NCBI GenBank assembly: GCA_002914845.1
Contig: JXTC01000121.1
Span: 511,292 to 575,291, forward strand
Direction of reading: 5' to 3'
Length of the DNA stretch: 64,000 nucleotides
DNA from: Trema orientale
Lineage: Eukaryota; Streptophyta; Magnoliopsida; Rosales; Cannabaceae
The first letter of the stretch is position 1, and each line of letters begins with the position of its first letter. Both the position numbers and the translations under genes were made by a program. The notes below the pieces were generated by a model that had not been told where the DNA came from, ran no database searches, and saw nothing but the letters and a program-made list of their open reading frames with translations. Shown here piece by piece: positions 46,399 through 57,927 of this stretch.

Positions 46399-49300
46399 TC
46401 AGACCTTGTTTCCAGAAACTGGAATGCACTCGACGAGCCAACCGATCGGCCAAGACAAGGCTGCAATGCCAATGCTAGCAACCCATTGCCCCCAATTCAG
46501 CCTCTCAGTACTAGCAAATTTCTTGAGAAACTCCACCATCAACACTTGAAGAAGTATGGTAATTCCAATTATTGCTAAAAATAGCTTGTTCTTGTGTATC
46601 CCCTCAAATATGTTCTTCTTCTCCAGTTTCCTCGCATTAAATTCATTAAAGACTTGGCACAGAACAAAGGTGTTGAATATGAGTGTGTTCTTGACCTTTT
46701 CATCCACACCAAAGATCGATTTTCCCTTGAACTGTAGAGTCAGCAGGACAGCTACCTGAAACAAGGCATGTGCAATGAGGTTTCTCCACATGACTCTGGT
46801 TATAAGGGGTTCCTTTCGACCCACAGGTGGCTTCTCCATGAGTTCATTTGTTGGTTGCTCAGTGGCTAATGCTAAAGCTGCCAATGTATCCATAATAAGG
46901 TTCACCCACAAAAGCTGGACAGCAGTCAACGGGACTTTACCAGAAGACACTGAGGCAACAAAGTTGATGACAAGAGCGGCGACATTCACGGTAAGCTGAA
47001 ACTGAATGAATTTCTGAATGTTATTGTACACACACCTGCCCCATCTCAGAACAGTAACCACTGAAGTAAAGTTATCATCTAAGATAACTATATCTGAGCT
47101 CTCTTTTGCCACCTCAGTACCTTGGATCCCCATTGAAAGCCCAATATCTGCTTCCTTGAGAGCTGGTGCATCATTTGTTCCATCTCCAGTGACAGCTACA
47201 ACGTGGCCTTTTTGCTTCAAGCATTGTACCATAAGAAGCTTGTCAAATGGGGACGATCTAGCCATAACACGGATTCTTTCAACTTTCTCTTTTCGCTCTT
47301 CTGGTGAATAATTCCTGAATTTTACCCCTTCAACTACAGCTTCACTTTCCACATCCTCATCAGGTCTTAGAATCCCACAATCAATTGCTATAGCTCTTGC
47401 TGTGTGCACATTGTCTCCTGTTATCATTTTGATGCTTACACCGGCAGCAGTGCAAGTGTCCACGGCTGTCCTGACTCCTGGACGACATGGGTCCTTCAGA
47501 CCTGATAGACCTAGTAAAGTAAGTCCACTTTCTTCAAGCTTCTGAACCTCTCCATTTTCTTCTTCATACTTTTTGTGGGCGAAGGCAATGCATCTCAAGC
47601 TTTTGGCAGCCATATTCTGGATGATTGTTTCAATACATCTTCTTTCTTCATCGTTTATGGCTCTAATTATTCCATCCTTGTCATAATAATTTGAGCACAT
47701 GGCAAGGACCATTTCAGCAGCTCCTTTCCAGTGGGTTTGAAGAGTCTTCTCGTGGTTTCTCCTGGCTAGAACTCCACTCCTCTTTTTCTCTGAATTGAAT
47801 GCCTCTACTTGGATTATCTCACATTGCTTCTTCACTTCATCAATATCCAATCCCAAGCTGAAAACCGCCCATGAAAGTATTGCTTTCTCGGTTGGGCTGC
47901 CAGAAATTTCAGGAGCAGATTCAGAACTTGGTTTATAGACACTGCCGGCGGTGTTTAAACTAATGGATTCTTGCAGTAAGTTGATAACAGTTGGAGACAT
48001 CTTTGATACACCATCCTCACTCAAGGTTTCTTTGCCAATCCAAACCTCGGTAACCTTCATCTCATTCAAAGTAAGAGTTCCTGTTTTATCGGTACAGATT
48101 ATTGTGGCTGAACCCATCGTCTCGCAAGCAGAGAGCTTCCGAACCATCGCATTGTCTTTCATCATTCTCTTCATTGAATAAGCAAGAGTAAGAGTAACAG
48201 CAAGAGGCAGACCTTCAGGAATGGCCACCACCACAATTGTCACTGCTGCAGCAACAATGCCTATAACAGCATTCATGATATCGTCAAACTTCGTCTTGCT
48301 GCCATTAAATTCCCTCAGTCCCTTCTCATCAGTGGTGTGCCCTGTGAAATAGCGGATCATCAAAACGACAAGAACAAGAGCAGCCACGGATAGACCAACC
48401 TTTCCAATAAAAGATGTCATCTTCTCGAGCCGTGCTTGCAGAGGCGTCTCCTCATCCAAGTCCCTGTTTATCGAGCTCATCATCTCTCCCCAAGCCGTGT
48501 TCATGCCCACAGAAGTCACAAGCATGGTTCCAAACCCGTCTGCCACCTTTGTTCCAGATAACATAAACGGATTCCCTGCTGCATTGATCTCAACATGGTC
48601 GCTTTCTCCGGTCATACTAGATTCATCCAACTTCAACGAATGGCCTTCCAAGAACAACCCGTCAGCCGGAATCTGATCTCCGATCTTTAGGCAAACGACA
48701 TCACCCACCACAATATCAAAGATGGATATGGGATGACGTCGTCCATCTCTAACCACTTCCACACTTATGTCACTACTCTTTGCGGAAAGCTTCTGGAATT
48801 GTCTAGATTGATTAAAGTTGGACACGGCAGAGACAACAACGACAAGAAAGACCGCTAAAATAATACTCCCACCATCAAACCACCCATCCTTCCAGCCATG
48901 TTGTTTGATACCAAACCCTAAAGAGAGCAGGGCACAAGCCAAGAGTATGATAATAACAGTATCTTTAAAAGCATCGATAACAAAAGTCAGAAACCCTTTT
49001 GCAGGCGGCTTTTGGTATTCATTGGCAGCAAAAGCAGTCTTTCTACGTGTCAAATCAGCAGCAGTACCAGTAATACCATTCTTAACATCAGTTTCAAGAG
49101 TTCGAACCAACTCTTTAACTCCTCCGTATTGACTTACAAGACTCTCATTGTTCTTAGCCCTAACAACATTAGCAAGTGCTTTTGGATCAACATCAAGAAA
49201 AGAAAGACGCTCATTACCGGGACGGACGTCGATGGCGACGTAGGAGAGGGAGCGCAAGAGGTTTGCTTTGTTCTCAAGAACGGTCTTGCGAAGAAGACGA

Positions 49301-49491
49301 AGAGCCATAGTGAAGGATATGGCCGTGAAGGCCAACCTCCATCTGCGCTTGTGGGATTTGGAGGGTGACCCAGTTTCGGGCTCATGCTCGTTCTCATGCA
49401 TGGCTGTTGTTTGTACGGGTATTCTAGGCCTTAGAGCCATGGTACTGTTTCTTGAGGAAGAGCAGGTTTTTTTGACTATGGATGAACTCAC
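46399..49491 (-). CDS. ACA12/ACA13-like: Autoinhibited plasma-membrane-type Ca2+-ATPase (P2B), intronless
   Basis: A 1030-residue P-type ATPase that uses ATP to pump Ca2+ out of the cytosol, typically across the plasma membrane. The N-terminus carries a basic amphipathic calmodulin-binding autoinhibitory helix (RRWRLAFTAISFTMALRLL, about 49-67) followed by SLSYVAIDV. Then come TM1-2 (about 165-225), the actuator loop TGES at 294-297, TM3-4 with the Ca-site PEGLP at 425-429, the phosphorylated Asp 468 in DKTGTLT, the ATP-binding KGAAEM at 589, the hinge TGDGTND at 768-774, and TM5-10 with the second Ca-site residues in LWVNLIMDT (861-869). All catalytic residues are present and the length equals the family's. 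Absence of introns is the known character of the ACA12/ACA13 branch. The first Met (49489-49491) gives a 17-residue extension before Met18, so the latter is an alternative start. No lesions. Confidence 0.97.
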   Translation of the reverse strand: MSSSIVKKTCSSSRNSTMALRPRIPVQTTAMHENEHEPETGSPSKSHKRRWRLAFTAISFTMALRLLRKTVLENKANLLRSLSYVAIDVRPGNERLSFLDVDPKALANVVRAKNNESLVSQYGGVKELVRTLETDVKNGITGTAADLTRRKTAFAANEYQKPPAKGFLTFVIDAFKDTVIIILLACALLSLGFGIKQHGWKDGWFDGGSIILAVFLVVVVSAVSNFNQSRQFQKLSAKSSDISVEVVRDGRRHPISIFDIVVGDVVCLKIGDQIPADGLFLEGHSLKLDESSMTGESDHVEINAAGNPFMLSGTKVADGFGTMLVTSVGMNTAWGEMMSSINRDLDEETPLQARLEKMTSFIGKVGLSVAALVLVVLMIRYFTGHTTDEKGLREFNGSKTKFDDIMNAVIGIVAAAVTIVVVAIPEGLPLAVTLTLAYSMKRMMKDNAMVRKLSACETMGSATIICTDKTGTLTLNEMKVTEVWIGKETLSEDGVSKMSPTVINLLQESISLNTAGSVYKPSSESAPEISGSPTEKAILSWAVFSLGLDIDEVKKQCEIIQVEAFNSEKKRSGVLARRNHEKTLQTHWKGAAEMVLAMCSNYYDKDGIIRAINDEERRCIETIIQNMAAKSLRCIAFAHKKYEEENGEVQKLEESGLTLLGLSGLKDPCRPGVRTAVDTCTAAGVSIKMITGDNVHTARAIAIDCGILRPDEDVESEAVVEGVKFRNYSPEERKEKVERIRVMARSSPFDKLLMVQCLKQKGHVVAVTGDGTNDAPALKEADIGLSMGIQGTEVAKESSDIVILDDNFTSVVTVLRWGRCVYNNIQKFIQFQLTVNVAALVINFVASVSSGKVPLTAVQLLWVNLIMDTLAALALATEQPTNELMEKPPVGRKEPLITRVMWRNLIAHALFQVAVLLTLQFKGKSIFGVDEKVKNTLIFNTFVLCQVFNEFNARKLEKKNIFEGIHKNKLFLAIIGITILLQVLMVEFLKKFASTERLNWGQWVASIGIAALSWPIGWLVECIPVSGNKV

Positions 49492-49565
49492 AGGCAGAGC
49501 TTTTGAGCGGCTTTATAAGGAGTAAATCGGAATGGTGGAAGACAAACTGTAAATGAGGACCATTA

Positions 49566-49577
49566 TATTTATATATA
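49566..49577 (-). promoter_or_regulatory. TATA box of the Ca2+-ATPase gene
   Basis: On the minus strand TATATATAAATA lies about 75 bp upstream of the start codon, implying a leader of roughly 40-50 nt. Surrounding TA repeats make the exact box ambiguous. Confidence 0.55.
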
Positions 49578-49859
49578 CACACATATATCTACACCTTTTA
49601 TTACGTATTGACGCGCTGATGGGGAAGGAGGACCGGAAAGAGCACTGTAGCTTCCTGGAAATTGTGGTAAGTAATTTTTTTTTTATAAATATGGTAAATT
49701 ACTTAATAGTTACTTGATTTAAAATGGTAATTACCTTGGAAAAAAAAAATAAAAAGAGTGAACGTTTTTTTTTTTTTTTAGAAACTAAAAGAATTGAGAA
49801 GAGTTGAGTATTTATCTTTTTTTTAAAAAAAAAAAAATTAGTGGTTTAAGGTTAAGGTG

Positions 49860-50075
49860 ATGAAAGGAAGGATCCGAGTTGTTGTAAACTGGCCGCTTGG
49901 CAATTTGAAAGCGTAACGCGTCACAATGTTATAAAGCAAATTTTGGCCTTGAAGTAACTTCCTTTTTGATATCTTTTTACGTTAATTACTTTCCCTTTTT
50001 TGAGATAAAAATTGTATGAGTAGTGGATTTAGAATCGTTATGTGGTCGAAATCGTATTTAGTCTTACGACTCTCA
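49860..50075. repeat. Duplicated segment upstream of the Ca2+-ATPase (partner 51320-51540)
   Basis: The segment with GAAAGCGTAACGCGTCACAATG, AAAGCAAATTTTGG and TTGAAGTAA, then GTCGAAATCGTATTTAGTCTT, aligns with AAGCGTGTAACAATGGCACAAAGC, TTTGGCGCAGTTGAAGACGAGTAA and GTCGAAATCTTGTTTAGTCTT at 51340-51520. The copies flank the TIR element at 50101-51302 as direct repeats. Confidence 0.65.
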
Positions 50076-50100
50076 TGTTTAGAAACTAAAAGAATTAACT

Positions 50101-51302
50101 TAGGGAAATTCTAAATCCTTCGACAATTTGATATATTCATAATTTTAATTACAATCATAATAAAAATTATAAAAAAGGACAATTTAAAGGTTAGATTAGC
50201 TATTATTCACAAAACAAGAATGTTCAACCAACCATTAAAGAATGGACCAAAAAAAAATATATAGAACATATGAAATTCTTGAATTACCAGGAAGTTATTT
50301 TTCATAAGTAAAATTAAAAAGGAAAAACAAAACAAAAACAACACCTTGATAAAGAATTAGAAAATCTAAATGAGTGATTTACAGGAAGGAAATGAATTTC
50401 ATAGATTTGTTTTTCTCCGTTTGCAAATATCATTATTTTTTTTAGTGTGTGTGTATATATATATAAATATATTAAATTTTTATGAAAATTGCTATCTTTT
50501 CTCATTTGGGTTTTGGTTTCGATGATAAGTCTATGATTCATTTAATATACTCTTTGTGATTTTTCTAAAGAACGAAACTTTAAAAAAATGCAATTATTCC
50601 ATGAACAAATTATAAGAAAACATCATCATGAAATATATGTATATATATAAACACATAAAATTAAGGAGAATTCTCAAACGAAAAAAGACTCAATTCAGAA
50701 TATCTTTTTTTTTTTTTTTGGGTCTTTTGCTTTCCTTTTATCTTGATTATAAGATTTTAATATTTCATCTTTTCGGGAGAAAGAATAAAAAAAGATGAAA
50801 ACAAAGAAAAAGCGAAAGTATAAAGCATAATATGCGATAGGTGATTATATACAAAATAGAGAAAAAAAACTTAAAAGTTAAAAAATTTATCAAAATTAAT
50901 TAAACAGCATAAAATCTGATCAAATAATAGCTTTAGATCCTAGGCTTTTGTCATTTCAATCATTTGTACAACAAAATGAGGAATGTACAAAGCAAAAAGA
51001 GTATTTTGGGTATATAAAGAACGTACAAAGCAAAAAATTAAAAAATAACATAATTTTTTTGTGATGTAAAATAATAATAGGGCACATCTACAGTAGGGGC
51101 GCCCCTACGTAGGGCCCTGTCTATTCACCGTTGGATGGGAATCTGTATATAAATAGATACTCTACAGATTCCCGTTATTCTCCACAGATTCCCATCCAAC
51201 GGTAATTAAGGCATGACCCTACGTAGGGACGCCCCTACCGTAGCCATCCCCATAATAATAAATGTATATAATCTAATTATTGATGCATTTAGAACTTCCC
51301 TA
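50101..51302. mobile_element. TIR element of the TAGGGAAGTTCTAAAT family, copy B
   Basis: The left end is TAGGGAAATTCTAAATCCTT and the right end is TGATGCATTTAGAACTTCCCTA, inverted repeats shared with 37039-37781. About 1.2 kb, with the 172-bp MITE at 51080-51251 nested inside. No ORF is supported. Confidence 0.6.
51080..51251. mobile_element. 172-bp palindromic MITE
   Basis: The two halves are near-perfect inverses: TACAGTAGGGGCGCCCCTAC and CCGTTGGATGGGAATCTGTA at left, TACAGATTCCC, CCATCCAACGGT and GACGCCCCTACCGTAGCC at right. It is flanked on both sides by ATAATAATA. A 9-bp duplication would fit a Mutator-like MITE and a 3-bp one a Harbinger MITE; the flanks are too repetitive to decide. 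It would form a stable hairpin when transcribed. Confidence 0.9.
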
Positions 51303-51540
51303 ATCTCTCTTTTGAAATAGAAATGTTCTTTGTATTCAAGGTGCGTTGTCAAGAGCAACTTAGTAACTTGTAAGCGTGTAACAATGGCACAAAGCATGTT
51401 TGGCGCAGTTGAAGACGAGTAATTTTATATATTTTTTATTTTCCGTTTTTTGACATTAATCACGTAACAATATGAGACGTTTCTAAATGGTTTCCTAGTC
51501 GAAATCTTGTTTAGTCTTGATGAAAGGGACGTAGTTGTTT

Positions 51541-53465
51541 ACCCAAAAAAAAGATAGAAACCGACGTAGTTGAAGTGTTGACTGGTATAAAAACATGCAG
51601 AAGAAGAAAATGGTGAATCTTATTTTCATTATATTTGCGTTTCCACAACGATGAGAAAGAATGGACATGTTTACTAAAATCCGCGAGTAAAAACGAAGAG
51701 AAAAACAAAAGAAAAAAAAGGTGATCACACACCTTTTTTTTCTTTTGTTTTTCTCTTCATTTTTTTTTTTACGGTTGTGGAAGTGAAATTTCTTGATACA
51801 TAAATGATTCTTTGTGCTAATTATATCTTTTGTTAATTTCTTGACATGAAAAGGGAAGAAAAAATGTATTGCAAAATAAAGATTGAGTAGACTGTAGGGG
51901 CTTAAAAAGCATGAAGAGAAAAACTTTGTAACTATTAATTAGTATTATGTTTATATGGGGATCGGGGATTAATATGTCACTTAAGTAAAAGCTTAACAAA
52001 TATGTGATTAATGCCCTTGTAATCAATTTCGTCTTTCTACCTTTATGTTAGTCGATTCACGCTCTTTATTCTTGATGTACGACTCAATATTTTTCTTGAT
52101 ATGCAATTCCTCGTGCTTTTTTTCCTTTTTTTTTTTTTCGTTTACTCACTTGTTTCTCATCAACTAAAACTATTCTCATTCGCATTTTAAAGAGGCTACA
52201 TGGTATTTTCTAACACAATTGCCGGTTTTTTTGAACTTTGTTCATCTTAATTTTTTGACGTCCAAGCGTATTTTCTTTAATTCTTTATATGCTTAATTTA
52301 GTATTAATGGTTCGTTTCCAGTAATCTGTTCTTCAAAGTGATCGATGATTTGGGGATATCATCATCCGCACGGTCCCTTGAGTTTTGATGACATAATATG
52401 TAACGGTCTATATTCATTGTTAATTTTGGTCAATTCTATATTCCAATGACTGACTTCATTGACTTGACATGTCTTACATACTATTTAGCGGATTTGCTTA
52501 ACTAACGTGGGATCTATCCCATTAAATTATCCGGCTTGATTTTAAATATGTATGAGGAAAACTAGGCTATATGAGTGTGGAAATGAATCTTTTTTGTAAT
52601 TCTATATACATACATATTTATCTTTTTAAAGAGCAAAGTTTGTAACCGACGTGATGTTTTTTCTCTGAACTTTTGTGACAGTGCCGTATCCTTTTCTAGC
52701 TTTTACGAAAAATATGCAATGACTTTCGAATATGCACGGAAGTTGGGTCTTTTTCTCTTTGGTTGTTACATCATTCATATAATATATCAAATTTTTTTAG
52801 AAGATAAAGATAGCATCTGACTACGATTTGATTAATTCCATATAAAACAGTGGACACTGTTGTGAACTATTCAGTTAATTTCTCAGAAGAAAATCATTTA
52901 TTCAGACTGTTATCATGCAAATGTTTGCCTCAGGCCATATCTCTAAGAATCTTAATCAATATTCAATGTTTCATATCAATCCTTAATATCATTTGATCCC
53001 TCGACAACTCATTAATTTCGTTAAATAATTATTCTCAATCTCTACCAAACAACCACCCATGTATTATCTTATTTTCTCACTCTACCAAACAAAAACGTTT
53101 TTATAAGTCTTGAAGTGTTAAATTTCAAATTAAAGAAAAGAAAATGCACGATATAGGGAAAAAAGCAAAATATGTTAACCAAATCAACAACCTTCCAAGA
53201 AGTTTCTCCGAAATGTATTACCATAAAAGGGAAAGAATAATGCCTCGGAAATTTTAGAGGATTAATTAGAATGATATGATATAGGGAAAGTGGTTATAAC
53301 CACCTTGTTGAGTATAGAACTCCTTCACTAAAAGTAGTTCAAAAGCTTTGACGGCAAAATTGAGGTCAATTGGCAAACGTGATGATTAAAGCCAAATTTG
53401 AATTGAATTAAAAGAAATGAAAATAAGCTGAAATTTTCAGATTGATGAGGTTATTCAAATCATCT
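51541..53465. other. Intergenic sequence
   Basis: Motif-free short ORFs only; no clear repeats or RNA genes recognised. Confidence 0.4.
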
Positions 53466-53469
53466 TCGG

Positions 53470-53696
53470 GCAACCCTTTACCGACGCAAAGTTCAACAAT
53501 ACGTCGACAAAGGGTCAAAATAACTCAAGATTTTTACACATCAAATATTTCTCGAGCCTGTCGTGAAATGCACCTCCCATTGAATTTTTTTTAAGACACC
53601 TATGCCGACGCAATAAAAATAATGCGCCAACAAAAATATATTTTGACGACGCGTTATCTTTGTTGCGTCGGCAAAAACAATATTTCTTGTGATAGA
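53470..53696. mobile_element. CACTA-like remnant with GCCGACGCAA repeats
   Basis: The right end, on the minus strand, reads CTATCACAAGAAATATTG followed by TTTTTGCCGACGCAACAAAG. This resembles a CACTA terminus (CACTACAAGAAA). CCGACGCAA or its inverse recurs at 53482, 53605 and 53665. The left end is indistinct (ACCCTTTACCGACGCAAAG). Confidence 0.45.
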
Positions 53697-53768
53697 TCTG
53701 TAACTCTAAGCTTAGGCTTTAGATCATGAGAACATTCTTTAGGAAAAGCAAATGAAAAAAGTACAGCT

Positions 53769-53822
53769 CTTTATAGGGGCAAAACAGCAAGATGGTACTT
53801 TATAGGGGCAAAACAGCAAGTG
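53769..53822. repeat. 29-bp tandem duplication
   Basis: TTTATAGGGGCAAAACAGCAAG occurs twice, 29 bp apart; shown here as TATAGGGGCAAAACAGCAAG. Confidence 0.95.
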
Positions 53823-54774
53823 TACCATCTGTATACAGTCGTGGATTCTTGGGTTTCTATCTCTTCTCATTCTAATTTAGCGACGTACATGTGCGAGTCA
53901 TATATATGTTTACTTTAAATTCTATATATATATACACATATTTTTGGGCAAAATATGGGGCACTTTGTACAATGAATGTAACAACTACGTACATTATCAT
54001 TGTACAATTAGGATGTAACCACGTACATTACCACCATTACTACATTCAGAACTTTCATTTAACCTTTGTCAAATACTTAATAGAAAATCACCAACCCAAA
54101 TTTTATAATCTTCGTAATTAATGTATGATACATGTACTAACGATTATGGGGAGAAATTAAACAACAATGTCGAGTGTTGACAACATTCAACGCTCTCCTC
54201 ACTCAAAGCCTCAACTTCAAAGTTGGCTTGTATTGTTGTTGCCTTTTGTTATTAGTTTTCCCCTTGAAGTATTTTGTTGTTATCGTCTTTCTAGTTCATG
54301 TCGTTATTTAAGTTCAATGTCATTTGTCGTTTATAGCATTGTCTCGTTGATGGCATTTTATTTCATTTTCTGATCATGTCGTTTGTAGTTGGTTTCGTCT
54401 CTCCTTATGTTGCTTCTTGATTTTACTGTTGTTTTACATGGTTGCTGTTCAACATTCAGGAAAAATCGTGAAATTTAACGGGTATAATATTAATTCGTAA
54501 ATGTCGAAATATTTGAATAATTAAGTTGGGAACCAAAGTGATACAAATATCCTAAGTCGGAGGGTGAAATTAACCCTTGTTTTTATTTATTTATTTTCTA
54601 ATATCCTTTTATAGATCTCAGCGTTATTTTGAATAATTATAGCATAACTCCTCAGCAACTTCTTTTTTTTTCTTTTTTTAAAAGATACTTAGATTTATGA
54701 AAAAATATCACAACGAAGTCAGTCACAGTGGAATTTATTTATTTTATATAAAATAAAAACCAGGTTATTTAAAA
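53823..54774. other. Intergenic sequence
   Basis: Short ORFs at 53891-54121 and 54167-54373 have no recognisable features. GTGAAATTAACCCTTG at 54568 is another end of the 38940 MITE family. Confidence 0.4.
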
Positions 54775-55053
54775 TAGATTAATTTTAAATTTGAATGGTC
54801 TCTGAATTATGATTTAAATCCCTGAATTTTACTTGTTATACTACTATAGTCGTAACATTTGTCTAGATATTTCATTGCTTATGAATTGAACATTATGCTA
54901 TTTAAAATGGATGACTATTTGACAAAAGGCAAATGGTGCAGAATGACAAATTTGGTATAGGGTAAGAGTACTATCTATTTTAAACAACACTTCAAGGGCC
55001 AAAGTGACACATACCCCGTGACTATAATTCAAGAGTTACTAGTGATCAAATCA
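54775..55053. mobile_element. ~280-bp MITE of the GGCTGATTTGATCACT family
   Basis: The left end GATTAATTTTAAATTTGAATGG-CTGAATTATGATT and the right end (minus strand GGCTGATTTGATCACTAGTAAC, TTGAATTATAGTCAC) are inverted repeats. Similar ends occur at 38940 and 55780. Confidence 0.5.
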
Positions 55054-55485
55054 GCCTATGCTTATGAAATCAAAGATTTTGCCTTTTTTTTCCGTAAAAA
55101 TAAACTATTTGTTTACCCTAAACTGAAAACTAAACCTCTCATTTTTTTTTTCTATGTAAAAATAAACCTTACTAATTTGTGATAAATATGCCTTAAGAAA
55201 TACACTGACAATTTGAACACGTAATAGATAGTATTTATGTCATGTAAAAACCATCTCATAATGATAAATCCTTCTAATTTGTGATAAATTCAAAATGCCC
55301 TAGAACAAGTAATATAATGGTAAATTCATAATGATAAATCCTTCTAATTTGATCATGTAGTTACATAGGTGAAAAGGGTTCAAAAAAGGCCAAAAGCAAA
55401 ACTTAACGTGAAATGGCAATTTTCTACTCTAGAAGACTACAACATAATAACGAATGAAAGGATCAAATTATCTGGCTTGAGGAGA

Positions 55486-55600
55486 AAAAAAAAAAAAAAA
55501 AAAAAAAGGAACGCTGAACGGTTCAAGGGGGCTGGCAACTGGTGCCACTGCTCAACAAAGAGGGAAACATCCGGCCAAATCATATAAGAAATGAAGAAAT
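55486..55600 (+). repeat. 250-bp dispersed repeat, diverged copy
   Basis: After a 23-A run (55485-55507) the sequence GGTTCAAGGGGGCTGGCAAC...CTGCTCAACAAAGAGGGAAACATCCGGCCAAATCA matches the core of 40290-40360 with many changes. The overlapping lysine-rich ORF is an artefact of the A-run. Confidence 0.6.
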
Positions 55601-56298
55601 TGAAAGAGAGACAAGGTGTTCAAATTAAGTGTCATCTGAAAGAGAGACAAGTTATATCTTTCAAGATCAATTATGCTGTAATTTAAAATTTGAAATATGT
55701 TTTTTATTTTTATTTTTTGAAATGCAAATTTGAAATAATGTTGAGTTTTATGAAAAAAAAAAGAGAAAAAAAAAACAAGGCTAATTTCATCAATGGCCCT
55801 TGAATTATGTTTTTTTTACTAGTTTGATTATTTAATATTCAGTTTAGATATTTAATTATTTAACATAACAAAATTTCTACAGAAACTAATCTTTTTTCCT
55901 TAAAATATCATTCTAACGACTTATTCCTATCAAAATAGAAATTAGAATGAAAGGGATTTCCTAAAAGAATTAGAATGGAATGGTTGTAGGTAAAATTAAT
56001 TTACTATTGCAAGTCATTTTCAATTTGATCAAGTACCAATCCATAAAGCAAAAATAAAAGTCTCCATATATATATATATGAGAAAAAGGGGAGGGGGGGG
56101 AAAAGAAAAAAAAAATCCGTTTGGGTTAATTGCAAATGTTTCATGGATTTGTACTTGGCTTTGCAACCGCAATTGACAGTTCAGTAAAATTCCCGCTAGT
56201 CAATATGGACACCACTTCTTGGAAGCTTGATCTTAGCGACTTCTAATTACCAAACCAACGCAACACTGACATATGATAATAACGGTGGTCATTGCCCT
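55601..56298. other. Intergenic sequence
   Basis: A/T-rich, with a MITE end at 55780-55870 and a G-run at 56092. No genes. Confidence 0.4.
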
Positions 56299-56981
56299 TG
56301 TTGGAGTCAAAATCTGTGGGCCGTGTTAGGTTTATTTAGGAGAAAAAAAATAAAAAGAAAAAAAATGTGGGCCACAAATTTTTTTTTTGCCAAAAATTAA
56401 ATGCATCAGACAAGGTTTTAGGTGCTGGTGAAAAGAAAAGAAAAGAAGAGGAAGGATGTATAAAAATTTTCACAAATGATTGAATTTGTTAGATAGTTGA
56501 AGTCAACAAATGATGGTCCACATTCATTGAAGCCACATTCTCAGAGAAGGCACCGCATTCTTCCATTTCGGCACCGAATTTCAAATACGTAGAATTGGCC
56601 GAGATGCAGGAAATAAAAGCGGGAGCTTTAACTATAAATAACCTCTTTTTTCAGCTTCAGAATGCGTATCCAGAAAATTCCAAAAAAAAAGAGGAGAAAT
56701 CTCAAATTGAGAGTGAGAGAAAGCTTTCAAAAAAGCTTTAGAAGAAAAGCTTTTGAGAGAACTTTTGTGAGAAAAATTTTTAGGTGTAATTATGATCAGG
56801 GTTATGAATTGTGAGTGTTTGTAAATACTATATAAATTTTCTCCCTATAATGAAAGATATATAGTAATCCTATAGACATAGCCAAATTAGTGAACCACGT
56901 AAATTGTGTCTCTTCTTATTTCACTTTATTTATCGCTTTCACATTTTTGCGTGTCTACTGGGGAGGCTATTTTTCCTAATA
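56299..56981 (+). repeat. 5' LTR of the copia element
   Basis: 683 bp from TGTTGGAGTCAAAATCTGTG to TTTTTCCTAATA. A TATA-like AACTATAAATAACC at about 56630 would mark the start of R. The terminal CA has changed to TA. Confidence 0.88.
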
Positions 56982-56982
56982 A

Positions 56983-57125
56983 CTAGTATAAGAGAGACAC
57001 AGGTCGGAGTATTGTTCATTTATATGGTACTATTCACGTATACAATACTATTCACGTGTATAATACTATTCCTGTATACTATATTGTTTACTTATACGGT
57101 ATTATTCACGTATACGGAAAGTCAG
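56983..57125 (+). other. Degenerate PBS and leader with tandem ~20-bp repeats
   Basis: CTAGTATAAGAG stands where TGGTATCAGAGC is expected. It is followed by five to six units of the type TATACGGTACTATTCACG up to the gag ATG at 57138. Confidence 0.7.
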
Positions 57126-57137
57126 TAGCAAGAAACG

Positions 57138-57905
57138 ATGGCTGGAGAAAACGGATCAGGACCCAGTATTAGCAAATTTGACGGTTCAAATTTATCATTC
57201 TGGAGATTGCAGATTAGAGATTATCTGCATAGCAAGAAATTGCATCAGCTTCTGTCAAGTACGAAACCTGAAAGTATGGAGGACAACGAGTGGAATCTCT
57301 TTGATCGACAAGTGTTAAACGTAATCCGATTAATACTAATAACAAACGTTACTTAAAATGTGGCGGAGGCAAAATCACTGTAGAGATGATGAGCATCCTG
57401 CCCTATGTGTACGAGAAGCCATCGGCAAACAATAAAGTTCATTTGATGAAAAAGTTGTTACTTCAGTTGCAACATACGTCAACGAATTCAATACAATCGT
57501 TTCGCAATTGACGTCTATTGAAATAAATTTTGATTATAAGATTCGTGCCCTCATTCTTTTGGCGACTTTATCAAACAGTTGGGAACCTATAAAAGTAGCA
57601 GTTACCAATTCTGTTGGCAAAGAGAAATTACAATTCAATAATGTTAGGAATCAAGTTCTTGCCAAAGAAGTGCGAAGAGTAGATTCTAATAAAAGAATAT
57701 CATCGAGCTCTGCCCTAAATCTCGAGAATAGGGGCATGAACAATAAGAGAAATTCTAACTAAGGTCACGGCAGGTCCAAATCAAGGAGTGGTAGAGACAA
57801 ATCTATATCGGGAAGAAAACTAGAGTGTTGGAACTATGGCAAGACTAGCCTTTTAAAATAGAATTGTAAAGCACTGAAAAAAGAAAATAAATCACATAAT
57901 GCCAA
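57138..57905 (+). pseudogene. Copia gag relic
   Basis: MAGENGSGPSISKFDGSN starts gag at 57138, followed by FWRLQIRDYLHSKKLH and DRQVLNVIRL. A TAA stops it at 57354. Fragments PSANNKVHLMKKL (about 57420), EFNTI (57483) and the ORF 57508-57762 (IRALILLATLSNSWEPIKVA, GKEKLQFNNVRNQVLAKEV) continue in shifted frames. The zinc knuckle is degraded (CWNYGKTS then a stop before NCKAL). At least three disabling changes are present. Confidence 0.85.
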
Positions 57906-57927
57906 TGATGTGACTGAGGAGGTATAA

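Noticed and set aside
46556..49368. Several plus-strand ORFs of 60-118 codons
   Set aside because: They are antisense shadows of the intact Ca2+-ATPase gene.
55369..55587. 72-codon ORF with a lysine run
   Set aside because: The lysines come from a 23-base A-run and the remainder from a repeat copy.
56904..57128. 74-codon hydrophobic ORF
   Set aside because: It spans the copia LTR end and the tandem leader repeats (TATACG...TTCACG).
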